The notes below the pieces were generated by a model, which saw only the letters and a program-made list of their open reading frames with translations, had not been told where the DNA came from and ran no database searches. A stretch of DNA of 64,000 bases from contig NC_014804.1 of the NCBI RefSeq assembly GCF_000151105.2, positions 868,001-932,000 of the forward strand, given 5' to 3'. The stretch's first letter is position 1, and each line of letters starts with the position of its first letter. The stretch comes from Thermococcus barophilus MP. Its GTDB lineage: Archaea > Methanobacteriota_B > Thermococci > Thermococcales > Thermococcaceae. Below, in pieces: positions 17,957-25,747 of the stretch. A program made the position numbers and the translations under genes.

Positions 17957-18379
17957 ATGAGATTCTCAAGAGGAAGAAACTTTATGTTTAGAATTCCAGA
18001 AGGAGAAGAGTTCCTAACATTCATCAACAAATTCGCAGAAAAAAACAACGTTCTTATTGGAACAGTGGCAGCAATTGGGACACTAAGAAACCCAAAAATC
18101 GGATATTTTGAAGAGGAAAAGGGCAAATATAAGGTAATTGAGTTAAGCGGTACTTATGAGCTCCTTTCTGCGCTGGGCAACATAAGTCTGAAAGATGGGA
18201 AGCCTTTTGCCCATATCCATGTGGCTTTAGGAGACAAAGAGGGGAGGGTATTGGGGGGTCATTTAATTGAAGGAGAGGTATTTGTCGCTGAGGTCATCAT
18301 TCACGAACTGCTTGGAGAACCCCTGGAAAGAAAGGTTCAGGAGAATGGATTAGCACTTTGGGATGCAGAAAAAATTTAA
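17957..18379 (+). CDS. PPC/DUF296-domain protein
   Basis: 140 aa covering one PPC (DUF296) domain: the IPEGEEFLTFINKFAEKNNV start, the GTVAAIGTL segment, and PFAHIHVALGDKEGRVLGGHL, whose histidines can form a metal site. In bacteria and archaea the single-domain form is a trimeric protein of unsettled role; in plants it is fused to AT-hook DNA-binding tails. GGTGAAGGA lies just before ATG 17957. It follows QueD by 56 nt on the same strand. Confidence 0.8.
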   Translation: MRFSRGRNFMFRIPEGEEFLTFINKFAEKNNVLIGTVAAIGTLRNPKIGYFEEEKGKYKVIELSGTYELLSALGNISLKDGKPFAHIHVALGDKEGRVLGGHLIEGEVFVAEVIIHELLGEPLERKVQENGLALWDAEKI

Positions 18380-18394
18380 AGAGAGTGGAAAATC

Positions 18395-18973
18395 TCATAT
18401 TTCCTTCTCTTTCCTTAAGATTTTTGCAAGTACCATGTAATGCCATGCAATTATTCCAAAGATGCCTATGAATTCTGAAACTGCCACTCCTCTAAAGACC
18501 TTCATTGCCCAAAGCCCAAGAATCCAGCTAAGAACGAATATTATGGCAGTTATAATCCCAAGTTGTTTCTCTCTTCCAAGATATAACCCAATTCCAGCCA
18601 CCAGCATCCCAAAACTTGCCGTGATGAAGAAACCCCAGCTGACATAATAATGAGGGGAGGTTCCTTCAGGGAAAATCCCAATTCCCGCCAGAAACATCAA
18701 GCCAAGGATAAAAATCCAGATTCCAAGCTTCATTGTAGGGTGTTTTGCCTCCTTGAAAAGCCCCAAGGCATAATAGATACCCAAAATCGCCGCAACTACA
18801 AGTGAAACGTTCATCACCCAGTTATAGGGCAGGTTTACTTTTCCGAGGTCGCTTATAGCATTGTCTGTGAGGCTCCACCAAGAGCGATGTATGAATACTG
18901 CCATGAATATTCCACCTAACCCTATCAACGGTGCACAGAAACCAGCCACTTGTTGACTTCTTTTCATTGGCAT
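18395..18973 (-). CDS. DUF998-family integral membrane protein
   Basis: 192 aa with six hydrophobic helices, starting with QQVAGFCAPLIGLGGIFMAV and the family-typical SWWSLTDNAISDLG loop (the conserved Ser-x-LG of DUF998), then ISH-like GIFPEGTSPHYYVSWGFF. Function unknown. A TATA-like TTTATAGG near 19000 places the transcript start only a few bases before ATG 18973, so it is probably leaderless. Convergent with the PPC gene. Confidence 0.75.
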   Translation of the reverse strand: MPMKRSQQVAGFCAPLIGLGGIFMAVFIHRSWWSLTDNAISDLGKVNLPYNWVMNVSLVVAAILGIYYALGLFKEAKHPTMKLGIWIFILGLMFLAGIGIFPEGTSPHYYVSWGFFITASFGMLVAGIGLYLGREKQLGIITAIIFVLSWILGLWAMKVFRGVAVSEFIGIFGIIAWHYMVLAKILRKEKEI

Positions 18974-19083
18974 CACTGGTTTAATACTCTCCTTCTACCT
19001 ATAAACCCTAACGCCTATTAGAACTCCCGACAAAGGTTTATAAATCCATCATACCGAATGCCAAAGAAAGAGAAAAGCTTGTT

Positions 19084-19518
19084 TCACCAGTCGTCCACAC
19101 CACGTCCCATCCCTTTTCCTCGACCTCTCCCCATGCCTCTTCTTGGACCAATTCCACTGCCTTCAGCTCCAAGAATTGGCTGTGTCAATTCTCCTCTGAG
19201 ATAAGCCTGAACAGCTTGTTCGACTGTCATAGTTGGTGGTGCTGAGACAAACTTTATGCCCGCAGCTTGAAGAACTTGTGAGGAATTTGGACCAAACTGC
19301 CCAGCTATAACAACATCTGCACCTTCATTTATACAAAACTGGGCTGCCTGAATACCAGCAGCTCTTGGAGCACTGTAAGCGGGATTTTGAACCGCCTGAA
19401 CGTTTATTATGTTCCCTTCCTCGTTAACATCAACAATCGTGAATGTTGGAGCTCTCCCAAAGGCTTGGCTTACAAAGTCATTCAGTCCGCCTTTTATGGT
19501 TGCTACAACAATTCTCAT
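19084..19518 (-). CDS. NifX/NifB-type (dinitrogenase FeMo-cofactor-like) protein with Gly/Arg-rich tail
   Basis: 144 aa. Residues 1-110 are the COG1433 fold (MRIVVATIKGGLNDFVSQAFGRAPTF shortened here by family), with AGQFGPNSSQVLQAAGIK near 80. Family members bind Mo/Fe or Mo/Cu clusters in the NifX/ORP group. The tail from about 120 is low-complexity RRGMGRGRGKGMGRG. GGAGGTGAG precedes ATG 19518; operator B lies about 45-60 nt upstream. Third and last gene of a minus-strand cluster with the 72-aa membrane protein and the second NifX-like protein. Confidence 0.85.
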   Translation of the reverse strand: MRIVVATIKGGLNDFVSQAFGRAPTFTIVDVNEEGNIINVQAVQNPAYSAPRAAGIQAAQFCINEGADVVIAGQFGPNSSQVLQAAGIKFVSAPPTMTVEQAVQAYLRGELTQPILGAEGSGIGPRRGMGRGRGKGMGRGVDDW

Positions 19519-19559
19519 ATTCTCACCTCCGCTCCAAATTAGGACAGCCTAACTTAAAA

Positions 19560-19579
19560 AGTTTTGCATATGCAAAAAC
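19560..19579 (-). promoter_or_regulatory. Palindromic operator B (NifX-like gene promoter)
   Basis: The core TTTTGCATATGCAAAA (19562-19577) is a perfect palindrome. On the minus strand it is followed at once by CTTTTTAAG, a TATA-like box in the same position as at operator A, predicting a start near 19530 just before GGAGGTGAG. Confidence 0.6.
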
Positions 19580-19582
19580 AGA

Positions 19583-19801
19583 TCAAAACCACATTCTCGG
19601 TCTTAAAAGATCCCTCAGCAGAAGCAGAACTACCAGGGCTATCACATACGGCGCTGCAACAAGGAACAGCTTAATTAAGACGTACAGTATTGCAACTATG
19701 AACAAAAGGTCTACGATTCCAAAGAATCCGCTAAATCTTCTAAAGCCCCAGAAGCTTCTTCTACGTCCCCTCTCATAGCCTCCGCTTATCCATCTCGGCA
19801 T
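19583..19801 (-). CDS. Small membrane protein of the NifX cluster
   Basis: 72 aa. A basic, aromatic start (PRWISGGYERGRRRSFWGFR) leads into two hydrophobic helices, FFGIVDLLFIVAILYVLI and VAAPYVIALVVLLLLRD, ending RPRMWF. No family recognised. TGAGGTGATAAA precedes the ATG. Being lodged between two NifX-like genes on the same strand suggests that it tethers or scaffolds that complex at the membrane; this is inference. Confidence 0.65.
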   Translation of the reverse strand: MPRWISGGYERGRRRSFWGFRRFSGFFGIVDLLFIVAILYVLIKLFLVAAPYVIALVVLLLLRDLLRPRMWF

Positions 19802-19831
19802 TTTATCACCTCAAAATGGAAAAATAGGAAA

Positions 19832-20389
19832 TCACCACCAGCCATAAAGCCACCTAAGTGCTCTCCTGCTGGGCATTCCTGTCCACGGGCAGTATCCTAA
19901 GCGAGCACCCCAGCCTCTTCCTCTCCACCCTCCTCTGCTCCAACCTCTTCCTCTACCCCAACCGTAGCCAAAGCCATAAGCTGGAATTGGGTAAGCTGGT
20001 CCGTAGGTTAGTGCTGAGGGAACGGGGTATGGAGGCTGAACCGTCTGAAGAGCGCCCTTAATCACGCTCTCAACGGCTTCTCTAATTGGTATTCCTGGTG
20101 GGAACGTGTAAACCTTGATTCCCGCTGCTTGGATTGCCCCTAAAGCGTTTGGACCAAGCTGGGGAACAATAACTGCATCAACTCCCTCATTTATGAGCAT
20201 TTGCACAGCCATTGGACCTGCTCCACTGGGAGCACTAACTGCTGGATTCTGAATCGTTTTTACGTTCTTGATTTCGTCATTTTCAACCTCAATTATGGTG
20301 AAAACTGGAGCTCTTGCAAAAACTGGTGCAATTGTGTCCTCTAATCCCCCATTAGCTGAGCTTGGAACTGCAATTTTCATACTCACCAT
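19832..20389 (-). CDS. NifX/NifB-type protein with long Gly/Tyr/Arg-rich tail
   Basis: 185 aa. N-terminal COG1433 domain (residues 1-115, MKIAVPSSANGGLEDTIAPV, PQLGPNALGAIQAAGIKVY), paralogous to the 19084 protein. The C-terminal 65 residues are low complexity: PYPVPSALTYGPAYP, then GYGWGRGRGWSRGGWRGRGWG and a YCPWTGMPSRRALRWLYGWW end. Two start codons fit (ATG 20389 and 20380) behind GGAGGTGGTGAG. Operator C lies between its TATA-like box and the ribosome binding site. Such a tail may bind RNA, DNA or membranes; not tested. Confidence 0.85.
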   Translation of the reverse strand: MVSMKIAVPSSANGGLEDTIAPVFARAPVFTIIEVENDEIKNVKTIQNPAVSAPSGAGPMAVQMLINEGVDAVIVPQLGPNALGAIQAAGIKVYTFPPGIPIREAVESVIKGALQTVQPPYPVPSALTYGPAYPIPAYGFGYGWGRGRGWSRGGWRGRGWGARLGYCPWTGMPSRRALRWLYGWW

Positions 20390-20412
20390 GCTCACCACCT
20401 CCCAATTTTCTA

Positions 20413-20432
20413 TTTTGTGCATATGCACAAAA
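20413..20432. promoter_or_regulatory. Perfect 20-bp palindromic operator C
   Basis: TTTTGTGCATATGCACAAAA, a perfect 10+10 palindrome. On the minus strand it lies directly downstream of TTTTAAG (20434-20440), between the TATA box and the expected start of transcription near 20410, a position that favours repression. The hef promoter on the plus strand (GTTTATAAAC, around 20465) is about 35 bp away. Confidence 0.65.
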
Positions 20433-20503
20433 TCTTAAAAGCTTTTCGGTTGACCTAACATACTGGTTTATAAACACAGGAAGAGAAGATAATTGAGATA
20501 GCC

Positions 20504-22816
20504 ATGTATTTACGGAGAGATTTAATCCAACCTCGTGTCTATCAGGAAGTCATCTATGCCAAGTGTAAGGATAAGAATAGCTTAATTGTTCTTCCAACTG
20601 GTTTAGGAAAAACACTCATTGCAATGATGATTGCTGATTATAGACTGTCAAAATACGGTGGAAAGGTTTTAATGCTCGCCCCTACAAAGCCTCTTGCTCT
20701 TCAGCACAGAGAAAGCTTCGTTAGGCTTTTTAACCTGCCACCCGAAAAAATCAACGTTTTAACTGGTGAGCTTCCACCGGAGCAACGAGCCAAAATCTGG
20801 GAGAGGAGCATAATAATCACGGCAACTCCCCAGACGACTGAAAATGATCTCCTTGTTGGGAGAATAAGCTTAGAAGATGTCGTTCTGCTTGTATTTGATG
20901 AAGCCCATAGGGCTGTTGGAAACTATGCATATGTTTACATTGCCAAAGAATACATGCAGCAGGCAAAGCATCCCCTCATTTTGGGTCTAACCGCCTCACC
21001 AGGTAATGATGAGGAAAAAATAAGACAAGTTCTAAAAAATTTGTACATTGAGCATGTCGAAGTGAGAACTGAAAGCTCTCCAGATGTTAGACCTTATGTC
21101 CAAGGTATCAGATTTGAGTGGATTAAAGTTGAACTGCCCGGGATTTACAAGGAAGTTCGAAAGCTCCTGAGGGAAATGCTTAAAGATACCCTAAAACCTT
21201 TGGCTGAAGCTGGCTTGGTTGATTCCTACTCTCCAGACATACCAAAGAAGGACGTCCTCAAAGCGGGGCAAATAATCAATGCTGAAGTTGCAAAAGGTAA
21301 TTATGAAATTGGAAAGCTCATGCTACATCAAGCTAAAGCTATGAAACTCCACCATGCCATTGAGCTTTTGGAGACACAGGGATTAACAGCACTAAGGGCA
21401 TATCTAAAAAGGCTTTACGAAGAGAGGCAGACAAAATCAAACAAAGAGCTCATGAGTGATCCGAGAATGAAGAAGGCAGTATCGCTTCTAATTCAAGCCA
21501 GAGATTTGGGGTTGGATCATCCAAAAATGGACAAGCTAAAAGAACTCATCAAAGAGCAGCTTGAGAAAAAACCAAACTCAAAAATAATCGTTTTCACGAA
21601 CTATAGAGACACTGCAAAGAAAATAGTTAAAGAGTTAGTTGATATGGGGATTAAAGTTTCACGCTTCGTTGGACAAGCAAGCAGAGAGAATGACAGGGGA
21701 ATGAGCCAGAAGAAACAGAAAGAAATTCTTGACCTCTTCTCTCAAGGGATATTCAACGTTCTGGTGGCCACAAGTGTTGGTGAAGAGGGTTTGGATGTTC
21801 CAGAAGTGGATTTGGTTGTGTTCTACGAACCAGTACCCTCAGCAATCAGGAGCATACAAAGAAGAGGAAGAACCGGAAGGCACAAGCCTGGCAGAGTTGT
21901 GATTTTAATGGCAAAAGGGACGAGGGACGAAGCATACTACTGGAGTTCAAGACACAAAGAAAAGCAAATGATTGCCGTCCTTAAGAAGGTGAGTGAGATG
22001 ATTAAAAAAGAAAAACAAGCCTCCCTTTTGGGATTTGTCAAGCCTAAAAAGGAGGAAGAAAAAGAGGAGATTACTGCTGAAGAAGAGAAAGAACAGCGGA
22101 AAGCCGAAGTTTCAAAGGAGGAGGTTTATGGGAAACTTCCAGTTAGGCCAATTTTTGTGAAAAAGCCTAAAGGAATTGTTATCTATGTTGATTCCCGCGA
22201 GCTGAAGAGTCAAGTGCCTAAGTATCTTAAGGAACTTGGAGCTCACATTGAAGTCAAAACTCTGGATGTCGGTGATTACATAGTTAGTGAGGATGTAGCT
22301 GTTGAGAGAAAGTCAGCGAATGATTTCATTCAATCTATAATTGACGGTCGTCTCTTTGACCAAGTGAAAAGGTTAACAGAGGCATATGCGAGGCCTGTGA
22401 TAATCATTGAGGGGCAGCTTTATGGGATTAGGAATGTTCATCCCAATGCAATTAGAGGGGCTTTAGCTGCCGTAACCATTGATTGGGGCGTGCCAATCCT
22501 ATTTTCTACTGATGCTAAGGAGACAGCACAGTTCATCTACTTAATCGCAAAGAGAGAGCAAGAGGAGAGGAAAAAGGAAGTTGCTGTAAGGAGCGAGAAG
22601 AAGGCGTTGACTTTGGCAGATAGGCAGAGGCTAATAGTTGAAGGCTTGCCCTATGTCTCAGCAACTTTAGCAAAGCGTTTGCTTAGGCATTTTGGAAGCG
22701 TTGAAAGGGTTTTCACAGCAAAAGAAAACGAGCTCATGGAAGTCGAAGGCATTGGAGAGAAAATAGCAAGGGAGATTAGAAGAGTAATAACAGCCCCGTA
22801 CTTGGAGGAGGAGTAG
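20504..22816 (+). CDS. hef: Hef: fork-structure helicase/XPF-family nuclease
   Basis: 770 aa, the usual size for the archaeal Hef protein. N-terminal SF2 helicase: LPTGLGKTLIA (Walker A, near 33), FDEAHRA (DEAH, near 133), TASPG, and QRRGRTGR (motif VI, near 460). A charged linker rich in Glu/Lys (about 505-545) leads to the XPF nuclease domain with the catalytic ERKSANDF motif near 600 and a C-terminal pair of helix-hairpin-helix motifs ending near 765. It unwinds and cuts stalled replication forks. Own TATA box near 20465. All key motifs are intact. Confidence 0.96.
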   Translation: MYLRRDLIQPRVYQEVIYAKCKDKNSLIVLPTGLGKTLIAMMIADYRLSKYGGKVLMLAPTKPLALQHRESFVRLFNLPPEKINVLTGELPPEQRAKIWERSIIITATPQTTENDLLVGRISLEDVVLLVFDEAHRAVGNYAYVYIAKEYMQQAKHPLILGLTASPGNDEEKIRQVLKNLYIEHVEVRTESSPDVRPYVQGIRFEWIKVELPGIYKEVRKLLREMLKDTLKPLAEAGLVDSYSPDIPKKDVLKAGQIINAEVAKGNYEIGKLMLHQAKAMKLHHAIELLETQGLTALRAYLKRLYEERQTKSNKELMSDPRMKKAVSLLIQARDLGLDHPKMDKLKELIKEQLEKKPNSKIIVFTNYRDTAKKIVKELVDMGIKVSRFVGQASRENDRGMSQKKQKEILDLFSQGIFNVLVATSVGEEGLDVPEVDLVVFYEPVPSAIRSIQRRGRTGRHKPGRVVILMAKGTRDEAYYWSSRHKEKQMIAVLKKVSEMIKKEKQASLLGFVKPKKEEEKEEITAEEEKEQRKAEVSKEEVYGKLPVRPIFVKKPKGIVIYVDSRELKSQVPKYLKELGAHIEVKTLDVGDYIVSEDVAVERKSANDFIQSIIDGRLFDQVKRLTEAYARPVIIIEGQLYGIRNVHPNAIRGALAAVTIDWGVPILFSTDAKETAQFIYLIAKREQEERKKEVAVRSEKKALTLADRQRLIVEGLPYVSATLAKRLLRHFGSVERVFTAKENELMEVEGIGEKIAREIRRVITAPYLEEE

Positions 22817-23030
22817 CGTTTGATCAAAATGTCTAAGTAGCTCCAAAAGAGATAGAACTTCAGTGCATTTCTCTTAGTGTAGCGGGCTTACGATGAATTT
22901 CACCCCAATTAGAAGTCCTTAATTGAGTCCACATTTTTAGATGCACAAAGGGCATCAGCTTTCAGAAACTCTACCTAAAAATGGTGCCAATAAGTAACTT
23001 CAAACAAAATAAATCCTACTGAAACTCGAA
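22817..23030. other. Intergenic region after hef
   Basis: About 215 nt without ORF before the ncRNA promoter. It contains GTTTGATCAAA at 22819-22829, a motif that recurs at 46066-46076, and otherwise nothing I can name. Confidence 0.3.
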
Positions 23031-23036
23031 TGCAAT

Positions 23037-23044
23037 CTTAAAAT
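23037..23044 (+). promoter_or_regulatory. TATA box of structured ncRNA
   Basis: CTTAAAAT, about 26 nt before the predicted 5' end (near 23067) of the GC-rich RNA. Confidence 0.45.
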
Positions 23045-23066
23045 ATGTCACTTAGGCAGTTTGAAT

Positions 23067-23250
23067 ATTTCCGCCAGCGCTTCGTGGGAAGCGAAGCTTC
23101 CCGACGTGTTGGGACAAAGTCCCAACATGCGAAGCAAAGGGCTGAAAATGTGCCCCGGGGGAGCGGAGGGAACTCACAGCTCGCCTCCGTGCTCATTCCC
23201 CACGGTTGCCCGGGGCATTATAAGTTCCTCACATTCAAACTTAAGCTTTT
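23067..23250 (+). ncRNA. Candidate GC-rich structured non-coding RNA
   Basis: A sharply GC-rich island in an AT-rich genome with strong nested stems. Domain 1: outer stem GCTTCG/CGAAGC (23079-23084 with 23130-23135) enclosing two hairpins, GGGAAGC-GAA-GCTTCCC (23086-23102) and a 9-bp stem with AAA loop (23107-23127). Domain 2: outer 9-bp stem TGCCCCGGG/CCCGGGGCA (23151-23159 with 23209-23217) enclosing CGGAGG/CCTCCG. TATA box upstream and a T6 run at 23247-23252 downstream. Not RNase P, SRP or tRNA by inspection. It could be one of the Hgc/SscA families described in Pyrococcus; I cannot assign it. Confidence 0.7.
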
Positions 23251-23252
23251 TT
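23247..23252 (+). terminator. T6 terminator of structured ncRNA
   Basis: Run of six T about 30 nt after the last stem of the RNA, typical of archaeal U-tract termination. Confidence 0.4.
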
Positions 23253-23348
23253 CATAACCACTGGGAATATTCATAAGGGAGGGTAATAATCATGGCTTAT
23301 GAAAAAGGTTATATATGGCTTTTTTCTTAAAATAAAGTGGTGATATGC

Positions 23349-23588
23349 ATGAAAATCGTTGAATTAGACATCAGGTTACCATATGACAAAAGAGGGAAAG
23401 TTCTAAGCAGATTATGTGATCGGGTTAGGGGTAAGATTAAGGATATACATTTCTTCCCGCCCACGGCCTCTGGAATAAGTGAAATAAGGATGGAAGTTGA
23501 GACTGAAAACGTTCAAAAACTTCTTCAAGACTTAAAGAGGATCATAAAAGAAGGAAAAATAAGCTTCAAAGTCTTGGCTGAGGCTTAA
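23349..23588 (+). CDS. Small hypothetical protein
   Basis: 79 aa, MKIVELDIRLPYDKRGKVLS at the start. The predicted alternation of strands and helices (beta-alpha-beta-beta-alpha-beta) suggests a ferredoxin-like or ACT-like fold, but I recognise no family. GGTGAT precedes ATG 23349, and a TATA-like TTATATAT lies near 23310. Convergent with the aminopeptidase gene, overlapping by 4 nt at the stops. Confidence 0.55.
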   Translation: MKIVELDIRLPYDKRGKVLSRLCDRVRGKIKDIHFFPPTASGISEIRMEVETENVQKLLQDLKRIIKEGKISFKVLAEA

Positions 23589-24427
23589 CGCTGAACTATT
23601 GCTCTAACCCCCGCCGCTGCAAACACTAAAAGCTCAAAGAGCTTGTATGTCTCTTCTACATTCTTTGCTTCAAACTCCACAGTTTTTCCATCAAGTCTCT
23701 TCACAGTGGGCAAAAGCTCAGCTGCATCTGCCATCTCACTTCCCAAGAAGCGAAGCTTAGCTTTCACTGGTTTTTCTGTTTTTAGCGGTTTAGCTTCTCC
23801 ACGCTTAAACTTTTCAACAGCTCTATCAACTGCTTCCCTTATCTCCTTTTCAAGCCTCGCTAAGCTTGGGCTTTTGGCTGCGTATCTTGATAAAGCATTT
23901 TTAAACACAACGCCCTCAGCCCAGGGGGTAAATTCCTTAACGTCGCCCTCAATCAGCTTTGCATCTCCACCAACAAGAACAACTGGAATGTCCCATTCGC
24001 CCAAGAGGTAGCTGTTGAGCAAAAACTCACTCACTTTAACTCCGTTTATCTCGAAATAATCAACTGCCGCACCGCTGTAAGTGTGATCAAAGGTTGCATA
24101 AGGAGTTCCAGCTTTTGCATGATAACCTAAAAACATTGCAATGTCGCTTTCTTTAGCAAAAGCCACCATACTTAAGGGCCTTGGAAATCCTCTCACAAGT
24201 TCAACATATTCCGGCAGTTCTTCAACTAAGAGGTTGACCATAGGGCCGTGACTGTCCGCTATGATAATCTCATCAAAACCTTTTTCATGAAGTGCTTCTG
24301 CGGCAATCAACGTTGTTTTGGTTGCTATCTTTCTTGCTTCATTATATAATGCCCCTTTAACAAAGAGATGCTCTCTGCTGACGACAAAGGGCATACCCTC
24401 TAAATCTATGGAGATAAAGGCTTTCAT
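23585..24427 (-). CDS. M55-family D-aminopeptidase (DppA-like)
   Basis: 280 aa. The family hallmark SxDxEG is here as SIDLEGMPFVV at residues 5-15, with further zinc-ligand candidates in ADSHGPM (near 60), GYHAKAG (near 105) and FDHTYSG (near 118). DppA of Bacillus is a zinc-dependent, ring-shaped decameric D-aminopeptidase; archaeal members probably hydrolyse small peptides. ATG 24427 follows GGTGAT. Likely first gene of a minus-strand unit on its own. Confidence 0.88.
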   Translation of the reverse strand: MKAFISIDLEGMPFVVSREHLFVKGALYNEARKIATKTTLIAAEALHEKGFDEIIIADSHGPMVNLLVEELPEYVELVRGFPRPLSMVAFAKESDIAMFLGYHAKAGTPYATFDHTYSGAAVDYFEINGVKVSEFLLNSYLLGEWDIPVVLVGGDAKLIEGDVKEFTPWAEGVVFKNALSRYAAKSPSLARLEKEIREAVDRAVEKFKRGEAKPLKTEKPVKAKLRFLGSEMADAAELLPTVKRLDGKTVEFEAKNVEETYKLFELLVFAAAGVRAIVQR

Positions 24428-24484
24428 TTTCATCACCAAGATAAATATCGAAACGGTAAAAGAAAAGTTTTGTGGTAAATAGAC

Positions 24485-25246
24485 TCAGCCCTTAATCCCC
24501 TTGATTAAACTTTCAAGCCTCTTTCTTGCTTCTTCCAAAGAACCAGCCTTTTCAATAGCTGTCCCAGTAACAATAATATCCGCCCCGCTCTGAGCAACCT
24601 CTCTGGCGTCTTCATAAGTCCTTATCCCACCCCCAACGATGAGTGGAACATCAATAACGCTCTTGACAGCTCTGATCATGTCATTTGGAACATGCTCTGG
24701 TGCACCGCTCCCAGCCTCAAGATATACCAATCTCATCCCCAAATATTGACCAGCTAAAGCATAGGCTGCTGCTATCTTTGGCTTGTGTCTGGGAATTGGT
24801 TTTGCATCCCCAACCCAGCCAACAGTTTCACCAGGCTCTATGATGAGATATGCCATGGGAATCGGCTCAATTCTATATCTTTTTACGGTAAAGGCACCTA
24901 AAGCCTGAGCACCCGTAATAAAAAAGGGATTTCTTGAATTGAGAAGGCTCATAAAGAAAATTGCATCAGCATACTTTGTAATCCCACCATGTGAGCCAGG
25001 AAAGAGTATTACGGGCAGAGAAGAGCTTTCTTTTATTGCTTTGACCACTTCATCAAGAACCTCACCTTCAGCGCCAGTCGAGCCCCCTACCATCACTGCA
25101 TCTACTCCAACTTCTTCACACATCTGAGCTATTTTTGAAGCTTCTTCTGGTGAGACATCATCCGGATCAAGCAAAACAAAATGCAGCTTTTCTTTTTCAA
25201 GCTTTTCGTGAATGTATGATTCAACCCTTCCAAACCTGAGCTTCAT
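24485..25246 (-). CDS. Geranylgeranylglyceryl phosphate synthase
   Basis: First committed ether-lipid step: joins sn-glycerol-1-phosphate to geranylgeranyl diphosphate. 253-aa TIM barrel with FVLLDPDDVSPEEA (Mg site), VGGSTGAEG, ILFPGSHGGI, YLEAGSGAPEHV and the phosphate-binding VGGGIRTYEDA and GTAIEKAG loops. It works with G1P dehydrogenase encoded at 43134-44174. Its start overlaps the upstream DUF123 gene by 4 nt, so they are cotranscribed. Confidence 0.95.
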   Translation of the reverse strand: MKLRFGRVESYIHEKLEKEKLHFVLLDPDDVSPEEASKIAQMCEEVGVDAVMVGGSTGAEGEVLDEVVKAIKESSSLPVILFPGSHGGITKYADAIFFMSLLNSRNPFFITGAQALGAFTVKRYRIEPIPMAYLIIEPGETVGWVGDAKPIPRHKPKIAAAYALAGQYLGMRLVYLEAGSGAPEHVPNDMIRAVKSVIDVPLIVGGGIRTYEDAREVAQSGADIIVTGTAIEKAGSLEEARKRLESLIKGIKG

Positions 25247-25686
25247 TTTTCTCCCTCCAATTCTCTAACTTCATTGGGGCTTTTAACACTTTTCCACTTC
25301 AGCCCCAATCTTTGGAGAATACTGGTTAAGATTTTATCCGGTTCATCTTTGAAATAATGGAGATTTGAATCTATTCTTAAATCACTTGCTCCAAATCCTT
25401 CAATGGGCTTTCCAAATTTAGAGACCTCCATTGAGAGTTCCTCTTCGATCTTTGCATCACTTGGAATTAAGTAAGCTCTCAGAAGCTTGGCTTCTTTAAG
25501 AAGAAAATCAACATGCCAGTGAAGCTTTTTATCTTTTCTAAAGTGTCGCTCAACTCTTTTCTCAAGGGAATTCATTGCAGAGCCTACATAAACATAATAC
25601 CCTGCTTTAAGGGGGAACTCTTTTCTTTTGGTTCGTACAATCATGTCTCTTTCGACTTTAATGACTAAGAAATATGAACCTCTCAT
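25243..25686 (-). CDS. DUF123 (GIY-YIG-like) family protein
   Basis: 147 aa. GYYVYVGSAMNSLEKRVERHFR is the GIY-YIG-like core in DUF123, followed by LHWHVDFLL and a short C-terminal GFGASDLRIDSNLHYF element. The family is predicted to be nuclease-related; in some archaea it is fused to endonuclease III. ATG 25686 lies behind AAGGTGG. Overlaps the GGGP synthase start. Divergent from the DUF2095-type gene. Confidence 0.8.
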   Translation of the reverse strand: MRGSYFLVIKVERDMIVRTKRKEFPLKAGYYVYVGSAMNSLEKRVERHFRKDKKLHWHVDFLLKEAKLLRAYLIPSDAKIEEELSMEVSKFGKPIEGFGASDLRIDSNLHYFKDEPDKILTSILQRLGLKWKSVKSPNEVRELEGEK

Positions 25687-25747
25687 AATACCACCTTGCA
25701 AAGAAGGTTTTATAAACCAACCTCCAACCCATTATTAGGTGGAATTA

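Noticed and set aside
23045-23276. Two short plus-strand ORFs (70-71 aa) in the hef downstream region
   Set aside because: They run over the GC-rich hairpins; codon pattern and lack of ribosome binding sites fit structured RNA rather than protein.
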